Positions 30,141-35,705 of a DNA stretch of 35,705 nt are shown here, in pieces. A program made the translations under genes and the position numbers. The stretch covers positions 1-35,705 of the forward strand of contig DWYM01000034.1 in NCBI GenBank assembly GCA_019118665.1, written 5' to 3'. The notes below the pieces were generated by a model, which was given only the letters and a program-made list of their open reading frames with translations, searched no databases and had not been told where the DNA came from. The first letter of the stretch is position 1; each line of letters opens with the position of its first letter. This DNA is from Candidatus Mediterraneibacter intestinipullorum. Lineage in GTDB: Bacteria; Bacillota; Clostridia; Lachnospirales; Lachnospiraceae.

Positions 30141-31814
30141 GTGGCTGTTAAAACGATAAATACGGAGATGCTCCAGAAGATGTTCCTTGCCGGAGCGGCA
30201 AATCTGGAAGCAAAAAAAGAATACATCAATGAGTTGAACGTATTCCCTGTACCGGATGGAGATACGGGTACGAATATGACATTGACGATCATGTCGGCCG
30301 CAAAAGAGGTGCAGTCCCTTACGAAACCGGATATGGCCTCCATGGCAAAAGCAATCTCTTCCGGTTCTCTGAGAGGGGCAAGAGGAAATTCAGGCGTGAT
30401 CCTCTCACAGCTTCTCCGTGGATTTACAAAGGAGATCCGGGAACATAATGAGATCGATACGGTCATCCTCGCAAAGGCATGCGACCGTGCGGCCGCTACC
30501 GCGTATAAAGCGGTCATGAAACCAAAGGAGGGCACGATCCTTACTGTGGCAAAAGGCATTTCCCAGAAAGCGGCCGAACTGGCGGAGACAACTGATGATC
30601 TGGAGGTGTTTCTGCCGGAGGTCATCAGGCATGCCGAGGAGGTCCTGGCCCAGACACCGGATATGCTCCCGGTACTGAAAGAGGCAGGAGTCGTCGATTC
30701 CGGCGGACAGGGGCTTCTGGAAGTCCTTCATGGGGCATATGACGCTTTTCTTGGCAAAGAGATTGATTACACTGCCATTGAGGCAAGCTCAGGAACAAAG
30801 ATGGTCAAACCCGCGCAGCAGGCTGAGACAGATATCAAATTCGGCTACTGTACAGAGTTTATCATTATGACGGAAAAGGAGTTCACAGATAAGGATGAAG
30901 ATGAATTTAAAGGATATCTTGAATCTATCGGTGATTCTATCGTGTGTGTGGCGGATGATGATATCGTAAAGATCCATGTCCACACCAACGATCCCGGACT
31001 TGCGATACAGAAGGCCTTGACGTATGGGCAGCTCTCCCGCATGAAGATCGACAATATGAGAGAAGAGCATCAGGAGAAACTCATCCGTGACGCGGAGAAA
31101 GTTGCCGCGCAGCAGGCAGAAGAAAAGGCGAAGAAGAAGAAAAAAGAACCAAGGAAGTCCGTAGGCTTTATCGCGGTTTCCATCGGCGAGGGCATGAACG
31201 AGATCTTCCGAGAACTGGGCGTTGACTATATCATCGAGGGCGGACAGACTATGAACCCGAGTACGGACGACATGCTGACCGCGATCAATGAGGTGAACGC
31301 GGATCATATCTTCATCCTTCCCAATAATAAGAACATCATCCTGGCGGCGAACCAGGCACAGTCTCTTACAAAGGATAAGGACATTATCGTCATCCCGACG
31401 AAGACAGTTCCCCAGGGGATCACAGCGGTCATAAGCTTTATGCCGGAAGCGGATGTGGATACGAATATGGAGACAATGCAGGAGGCGGTCAGGAATGTGA
31501 AGACCGGGCAGGTGACCTATGCGGTCAGGGATACCCGCATCGATGACAAAGAGATCCATGAGGGTGATATCATGGGAATCGGAGATGATGGGATACTTGC
31601 CGTCGGACAGTCTGTGGAGGAGACGGCAAAAGAAATGCTCGCCCAGCTTGTAGATGAAGATTCCGAACTCATCAGCCTGTATTATGGACAGGATATTCTC
31701 CCTGAAGATGCAGAGAGGTTTTCAGCAGATGTTGAAGCCCTTTATCCGGATGTGGATGTTGATGTACACATGGGCGGACAGCCGATCTATTACTATGTTC
31801 TTTCCGTAGAGTAA
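30141..31814 (+). CDS. Fatty acid kinase catalytic subunit FakA-like (DAK2/YloV) protein
   Basis: 557 residues. The N-terminal DhaL-type kinase domain (about 8-205) shows NVFPVPDGDTGTNM (metal/ATP aspartates), GSLRGARGNSGVILSQLLRGF and DSGGQGLLEVLHG. A middle domain starts FGYCTEFIIM; a Lys-rich linker (about 325-345) leads to the C-terminal DegV-like region ending in YYGQDI and VHMGGQPIYYYVLSVE. FakA phosphorylates fatty acids delivered by a FakB (DegV) protein; no fakB is in this window. GTG 30141 is used, with AAGGAGG at 30126-30132 and 8 nt spacing. Confidence 0.93.
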   Translation: MAVKTINTEMLQKMFLAGAANLEAKKEYINELNVFPVPDGDTGTNMTLTIMSAAKEVQSLTKPDMASMAKAISSGSLRGARGNSGVILSQLLRGFTKEIREHNEIDTVILAKACDRAAATAYKAVMKPKEGTILTVAKGISQKAAELAETTDDLEVFLPEVIRHAEEVLAQTPDMLPVLKEAGVVDSGGQGLLEVLHGAYDAFLGKEIDYTAIEASSGTKMVKPAQQAETDIKFGYCTEFIIMTEKEFTDKDEDEFKGYLESIGDSIVCVADDDIVKIHVHTNDPGLAIQKALTYGQLSRMKIDNMREEHQEKLIRDAEKVAAQQAEEKAKKKKKEPRKSVGFIAVSIGEGMNEIFRELGVDYIIEGGQTMNPSTDDMLTAINEVNADHIFILPNNKNIILAANQAQSLTKDKDIIVIPTKTVPQGITAVISFMPEADVDTNMETMQEAVRNVKTGQVTYAVRDTRIDDKEIHEGDIMGIGDDGILAVGQSVEETAKEMLAQLVDEDSELISLYYGQDILPEDAERFSADVEALYPDVDVDVHMGGQPIYYYVLSVE

Positions 31815-31858
31815 ATACGCGGATCAGAAAAGAACACGGATTTATTTATGAGAAGACC

Positions 31859-31886
31859 GGGCGTTCTTCCGACAGGAAGGACGCCC
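31859..31886 (+). other. Stable hairpin between fakA and recG
   Basis: Twelve base pairs (one G-T) around a GACA loop: GGGCGTTCTTCC / GGAAGGACGCCC. No T-run follows (TTGCCTG), so it is at best a weak terminator; it may be an mRNA processing or stability element in a fakA-recG transcript. Confidence 0.55.
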
Positions 31887-31938
31887 TTGCCTGTATCCAG
31901 GGTATGGGCGGAATAAAAGAGGAGATAAGGCAGATATT

Positions 31939-33999
31939 ATGAGAGAGAGACAGGGTATCAGTTCGCTTAAGGGAGTGGGCGAGAAGACAGAAAAGCTATT
32001 TCATCATCTTGGCATTCAAACGATCGGGGATCTGATCCGTTATTACCCGAGAGGGTTCGAGATTTTTGACGACCCCATCCCGGTCAGCCAGGTCGAAGAA
32101 GGAAAGGTGTGTGCAGTGGCCGGCTCCGTATTCGGAAGGATCCAGGTGTCAGGCAGCAACAGGGTGCAGGTTACTACGCTTTATCTGAAGGACCTGACCG
32201 GCACGCTGAAAGTCATCTGGTTCCGTATGCCGTTTCTCAGAAATACTTTATCAAAGGGAGGGCTTCTCATCCTGCGGGGCCGTGTGGTCAGAAGAAGAGA
32301 CAGTCTCGTGATGGAGCATCCGGAGATCTACTATCCGGCGGTCAAATATGAAGAGAAGCTCCACACCATGCAGCCGGTTTATCATCTTACGGCAGGGCTG
32401 ACCAATAATACTGTCATAAAGGCAGTCCGCCAGGCCCTTGACTGCGCGGAGAAAAAAATGGATATCCTCCCTGCGGATCTGAGCGGGAAATATCATTTTC
32501 CGCCTTACGAAGAAGCGGCCAGGAACATGCATTTTCCAGAAAACAAGGAAGGGTTTGCCGCGGCGAGAGAACGCTTTGTATTCGAGGAGTTCCTCGTATT
32601 TATCCTCTCCCTGCAGCGGATGAAGGAGTCCGGGAACCGAGCGGAAAACAGATTTCATCTTTCGGACCAGGAGAAGATCCGGCAGTTTCTTGACGCGCTT
32701 CCATACCGGCTTACAGGGGCGCAGATGAAAGTGTGGAATGAAATAAGATCAGATATGCAGGGGCCCCATGTGATGTCCCGGCTTGTCCAGGGGGACGTGG
32801 GATCCGGAAAGACGATCGTGGCATTTCTGGCGCTTCTGCTGGCAGGACTGAATGGATACCAGGGAGCGCTCATGGCGCCCACGGAAGTGCTGGCGCGCCA
32901 GCATTATGAAAATATATCAGGGATCCTGGAGCAGTATGATATCCCGCTCGGGGCAGAGCTTCTGACAGGCTCTATGACAGCCGCCCGGAAACGCGAGGCA
33001 TATGACCGCATCCAAAACGGAACCGCCTCTATTATCATCGGCACCCACGCGCTGATACAGGAGAAGGCGGTTTACCGGGATCTGGCGCTGGTCGTGACAG
33101 ATGAGCAGCACCGCTTCGGCGTGCGTCAGAGGGAGGCGCTCGCGGGAAAAGGATCCATGCCGCACATTCTTGTCATGAGCGCCACGCCGATTCCGCGGAC
33201 CCTGGCGATCATCCTCTACGGCGACCTGGACATTTCCGTCATTGACGAGATGCCAAAAGACCGACTGCCCATTAAAAACTGTGTGGTGGATACAGGATAC
33301 CGGGAGAAGGCGTACTCGTTCATGCGAAAACAAGTGGCGCAGGGAAGACAGTGCTATGTGATCTGTCCCATGGTGGAAGAGAGCGAAAGCCTTGAAGCAG
33401 AAAACGTTATGGATTACTCGCAGATGCTTGAGGAAGAGATGGGAGAAGGCATCCGGGTCGGCTGTCTTCACGGAAAGATGAAGCAGCAGGAAAAGGACGA
33501 GATCATGGGCGCATTCGGGAAAAACGAGATCCAGGTCCTTGTGTCCACCACTGTTGTAGAGGTGGGAATCGACGTGCCCAACGCGACGGTCATCATGATC
33601 GAGAATGCAGAGAGGTTCGGACTGGCGCAGCTCCACCAGCTCCGCGGCCGTGTGGGAAGAGGAAAACATCAGTCCTACTGTATCTTTATGTCTGCCTCAA
33701 AGTCGGATGACACAAAAGAACGGCTGGAAATCCTGAACCGTTCCAATGACGGATTCTTTATTGCGGGAGAAGACCTGCGGCTCAGAGGGCCGGGAGATCT
33801 GTTCGGCATCCGGCAGAGCGGAATACTGGACTTTAAGATCGCCGATGTTTTCCAGGATGCGAAAATACTTAAGAATGCGGCTGAAGACGCAAAAAAGCTT
33901 CTGGATAAAGATCCGGAGCTGACTGTTCCGGAACACACCGGGCTCAAGCGGCATATTGACAGCAGGATCCGCGAGATCATGCTCGAAGCCACATTGTAA
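31939..33999 (+). CDS. recG: ATP-dependent DNA helicase RecG
   Basis: Branched-DNA translocase for fork reversal and recombination, 686 residues. The N-terminal wedge/OB domain (about 60-160) shows VAGSVFGRIQ and LKDLTGTLKVIWF. Helicase motifs follow: Walker A GDVGSGKT (285-292), MAPTEVLARQH, DEQH (388-391) with RFGVRQRE, MSATPIPRTLA, VSTTVVEVGIDVPNA and QLHQLRGRVGRG, then the RecG tail (GPGDLFGIRQSG). ATG 31939 has AAGG/GGAG upstream. Same neighbourhood as in Bacillus (yloV ... recG). Confidence 0.97.
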   Translation: MRERQGISSLKGVGEKTEKLFHHLGIQTIGDLIRYYPRGFEIFDDPIPVSQVEEGKVCAVAGSVFGRIQVSGSNRVQVTTLYLKDLTGTLKVIWFRMPFLRNTLSKGGLLILRGRVVRRRDSLVMEHPEIYYPAVKYEEKLHTMQPVYHLTAGLTNNTVIKAVRQALDCAEKKMDILPADLSGKYHFPPYEEAARNMHFPENKEGFAAARERFVFEEFLVFILSLQRMKESGNRAENRFHLSDQEKIRQFLDALPYRLTGAQMKVWNEIRSDMQGPHVMSRLVQGDVGSGKTIVAFLALLLAGLNGYQGALMAPTEVLARQHYENISGILEQYDIPLGAELLTGSMTAARKREAYDRIQNGTASIIIGTHALIQEKAVYRDLALVVTDEQHRFGVRQREALAGKGSMPHILVMSATPIPRTLAIILYGDLDISVIDEMPKDRLPIKNCVVDTGYREKAYSFMRKQVAQGRQCYVICPMVEESESLEAENVMDYSQMLEEEMGEGIRVGCLHGKMKQQEKDEIMGAFGKNEIQVLVSTTVVEVGIDVPNATVIMIENAERFGLAQLHQLRGRVGRGKHQSYCIFMSASKSDDTKERLEILNRSNDGFFIAGEDLRLRGPGDLFGIRQSGILDFKIADVFQDAKILKNAAEDAKKLLDKDPELTVPEHTGLKRHIDSRIREIMLEATL

Positions 34000-34091
34000 A
34001 ATAATATTGATTAAAATTTCCAGTTTAAAACCAGGCATCCTCCATATACTAACAGCGTAACATAAACAAACGGACAGCAGATGTATGATAA

Positions 34092-34176
34092 CCGGCTGCA
34101 TAAAACAGCAGATTACATACAGATGCAGCCGGAAGGATATGTTACAAAAACACAAGACGTAACTGATAAAGTTACG
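34092..34176 (+). repeat. Two inverted repeats in the SASP leader
   Basis: CCGGCTGCAT (34092-34101) pairs exactly with ATGCAGCCGG (34123-34132), and CGTAAC (34158-34163) with GTTACG (34171-34176). They fill the 202-base gap between recG and the SASP start, ahead of its ribosome site. No T-run follows the first. They may be leader structures or regulator sites. I could not find a convincing sigma-G promoter. Confidence 0.6.
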
Positions 34177-34201
34177 AAAATGCAAAAGGAGGAAATTGAT
34201 C

Positions 34202-34408
34202 ATGGCAAGTCGTTCATCTAACAGAGCAGCAGTGCCGGAGGCAAAGGGCGCTCTGGACAAATTCAAGTACGAAGTGGCCAATGAGCTGGGGGTACCGTTA
34301 TCAGACGGTTACAACGGTGACCTTACTTCCAAGCAGAACGGATCTGTCGGCGGATATATGGTCAAGAAAATGATCGAGCAGCAGGAAAAACAGATGGCAG
34401 GCAAATAA
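34202..34408 (+). CDS. Alpha/beta-type small acid-soluble spore protein
   Basis: 68-residue DNA-coating protein made in the forespore, which protects spore DNA. Shows the germination-protease site in KFKYEVANELGV (cut after the Glu) and the second conserved helix with GSVGGYMVKKMIEQQE. ATG 34202 follows AAGGAGG (34186-34192), spacing 9. Monocistronic, with its own terminator at 34434. Confidence 0.95.
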   Translation: MASRSSNRAAVPEAKGALDKFKYEVANELGVPLSDGYNGDLTSKQNGSVGGYMVKKMIEQQEKQMAGK

Positions 34409-34433
34409 CCGCTGTATTTCCGTAAGCAGAGGG

Positions 34434-34466
34434 AAAAGCGCCCGGGATTGACCTGGGCGCTTTTTT
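34434..34466 (+). terminator. Rho-independent terminator after the SASP gene
   Basis: GCGCCCGGG / CCTGGGCGC stem (one G-T), 5-nt loop, extended by AAAA/TTTT, then TTTTTT to 34466. Confidence 0.93.
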
Positions 34467-34547
34467 CTGATAAAATTTCCTCTATAAATTCACAAAAAAA
34501 CAGACTGTTTTCAAATTTAATGATATCAGAAAGCGGGGTGCCGGTTT

Positions 34548-35117
34548 ATGAGAGTGATCGCCGGAAGCGCCAAAAGTTTAAGGCTTAAGACCCTGGAAGG
34601 GATGGGCACGAGACCTACCACTGACAGGATCAAGGAGACATTATTCAACATTATCAGCCCATCCATATATGACAGCATTTTTCTCGACCTTTTCAGCGGG
34701 AGCGGCGGCATTGGGATCGAAGCACTCAGCAGGGGAGCCAGGGAAGCGGTCTTTGTAGAAAATAATCCGAAATCAATGGCATGTATCAAAGAAAATCTTA
34801 AATTTACCCGGCTGGAGACAAAAGCGGCCACCATAACAACCGATGTGATGGATGCCCTGTACCGGCTGGAGGGGGAAAAAGTCTTTGACTTCATTTTCAT
34901 GGATCCGCCCTACGGACGCGGTCTGGAGCGCAGAGTTCTGGAGTATCTGGCTGATTCCAGGCTTGTGTATGAGGATACGGTGATCATTGCTGAAGCATCC
35001 ATGGATACAGACTTTTCTTATGCGGAAGACCTTGGGTTCACTGTGATCCGAGAAAAAATGTATAAAACGAACAAACATGTATTTTTTGAGAAGGCAGGGA
35101 AAGAAGAAATATGTTAA
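34548..35117 (+). CDS. rsmD: 16S rRNA (guanine-966-N2)-methyltransferase RsmD
   Basis: 189-residue SAM-dependent methyltransferase. Starts [15 protein letters not shown], then [15 protein letters not shown], the SAM-binding [19 protein letters not shown] and the catalytic DPPY in [14 protein letters not shown] 34548 has a weak site. Its stop overlaps the coaD start, so the two are coupled; the rsmD-coaD pair is widely conserved. Confidence 0.95.
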   Translation: MRVIAGSAKSLRLKTLEGMGTRPTTDRIKETLFNIISPSIYDSIFLDLFSGSGGIGIEALSRGAREAVFVENNPKSMACIKENLKFTRLETKAATITTDVMDALYRLEGEKVFDFIFMDPPYGRGLERRVLEYLADSRLVYEDTVIIAEASMDTDFSYAEDLGFTVIREKMYKTNKHVFFEKAGKEEIC

Positions 35118-35590
35118 AAGCAATCTATCCGGGAAGTTTTGACCCGGTTACATACGGGCATCTTGATATTATCCGCAGATCCTCTAAACTTGTGGATGAA
35201 TTAATTGTCGGAGTATTGTGTAATAAAGCGAAAATGCCGTTGTTTTCTGCGGAAGAACGTGTTAGAATATTAGAGGAAGTGACAAAAGAACTGGATAATG
35301 TCAGGATCGTTCCGTTTCATGGGCTTCTGGTCGAATTTGCTGCGAAGATGGAAGCCGGACTTATCATAAGGGGACTGCGGGCGATCACGGATTTTGAATA
35401 CGAACTCCAGATGTCACAGACGAATCATAAACTGGAACCAAATGTTGAGACTATGTTTTTGACGACAGGGATCGAATATTCTTATTTGAGTTCCACCACA
35501 GTAAAGGAGATCGCTGCTTTTGGGGGAGATCTATCACAGTTTGTGCCGGAAACAGTTGCTGTGGAGCTTATGAAAAAGATAAATATATAA
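35111..35590 (+). CDS. coaD: Phosphopantetheine adenylyltransferase CoaD
   Basis: Fourth step of coenzyme A synthesis: adenylates 4'-phosphopantetheine. 159 residues, normal length. Nucleotidyltransferase motifs [16 protein letters not shown] (T/HxGH), [17 protein letters not shown] and [14 protein letters not shown] (the ISSTxVR-like motif) are complete. Overlaps rsmD by 7 bases. Confidence 0.97.
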   Translation: MLKAIYPGSFDPVTYGHLDIIRRSSKLVDELIVGVLCNKAKMPLFSAEERVRILEEVTKELDNVRIVPFHGLLVEFAAKMEAGLIIRGLRAITDFEYELQMSQTNHKLEPNVETMFLTTGIEYSYLSSTTVKEIAAFGGDLSQFVPETVAVELMKKINI

Positions 35591-35604
35591 GGAGAGTGTA
35601 ACAA

Positions 35605-35705
35605 ATGAGCAGCCGTATCGAGCAGATTATCGAAGAAATCGAAGAGTACATCGACCGTGACTGTAAGTTCCAGCCCTTGTCCACAACAAAGATCATCGTA
35701 AATAA
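35605..35705 (+). CDS. Start of a coiled-coil-type protein, cut by the window edge
   Basis: 33 codons visible: begins MSSRIEQIIEEIEEYIDRDC and continues KFQPLSTTKIIVN. ATG 35605 follows GGAGAG (35591-35596), spacing 8, and lies 14 bases after coaD. It resembles small helical proteins often annotated loosely as 'ATPase' or V-type ATPase subunit H-like beside coaD in Lachnospiraceae (from memory). Too short for a firm call. Confidence 0.75.
   Translation, partial: MSSRIEQIIEEIEEYIDRDCKFQPLSTTKIIVN

Noticed and set aside
30789-31559. Long minus-strand open frame (256 codons) opposite fakA
   Set aside because: It is antisense to strongly conserved kinase-family codons, has no ribosome site, and its product (rich in Arg, His, Leu, Asp) looks like a shadow frame.
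32917-33669. Minus-strand open frame (250 codons) opposite recG
   Set aside because: It lies wholly inside conserved helicase motifs of recG; no start signal or recognisable protein.
33985-34030. Possible sigma-G -10 (CATTGTA) for the SASP gene
   Set aside because: It lies at the recG stop codon, has no matching -35 element at the right distance, and is about 200 bases from the gene.
1-35705. CRISPR arrays, tRNA or rRNA genes, prophage or transposon genes
   Set aside because: No regularly spaced direct repeats, no tRNA cloverleaf or rRNA sequence, and no transposase, integrase or phage structural genes were seen on either strand.

Overview
The window looks like chromosomal DNA of an anaerobic, spore-forming Lachnospiraceae-type Firmicute (Clostridia). 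The signs are a complete Rnf complex with its own flavin transferase, an ispH gene joined head-to-tail to a ribosomal protein S1 gene, sporulation genes (GerW family, an alpha/beta small acid-soluble spore protein), Gram-positive gene orders (rpmB / asp23 / fakA / recG and rsmD / coaD) and strong Shine-Dalgarno sites. Most of it is core genome. The main accessory region is about 19.3-29.3 kb.

Layout: 1-1935, end of ispH overlapping an S1-domain gene, then a terminator. 1947-7263, rnfCDGEAB operon. 7308-9477, convergent apbE, then a divergent NusG-domain-II gene and a Gx-type membrane protein. 9534-11177, ruvAB. 11264-17307, zapA, a U32 peptidase-family gene, an ftsW/rodA-type gene and a class B penicillin-binding protein. 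17323-19248, an unknown gene, a DUF2953 gene, gerW and a 45-residue membrane protein. 19334-27231, one giant gene for a secreted, membrane-anchored M26-type zinc metallopeptidase of about 2610 residues. 27292-29296, a small divergent regulatory locus: a BlaI-type repressor plus an unrecognised partner on the minus strand, facing a lipoprotein gene interrupted by a frameshift. 29314-31814, rpmB (minus) facing asp23-fakA. 31939-33999, recG. 34202-34408, SASP. 34548-35705, rsmD, coaD and the start of a further gene.

How the genes work together: Rnf couples reduced ferredoxin to NAD and an ion gradient. RnfD and RnfG carry visible flavinylation motifs, and ApbE next door is the enzyme that attaches the FMN. 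The NusG-II and Gx proteins are probably part of the same electron-transfer neighbourhood. ZapA, the SEDS protein and the PBP form a division/wall-synthesis block, followed by sporulation genes.

The least ordinary parts are: (i) the M26 peptidase, which combines a cohesin-like domain, a decayed sorting-signal-like membrane anchor, a second membrane helix, a dockerin, three 212/213-residue repeats and GLUG modules on both sides of the zinc site; (ii) the BlaI locus, with two divergent promoters each followed by a BlaI-like box, an unknown protein where BlaR1 would be expected, and a lipoprotein gene broken at a site closely resembling the RF2 (prfB) +1 frameshift signal; (iii) an abrupt drop in G+C halfway through ispH.
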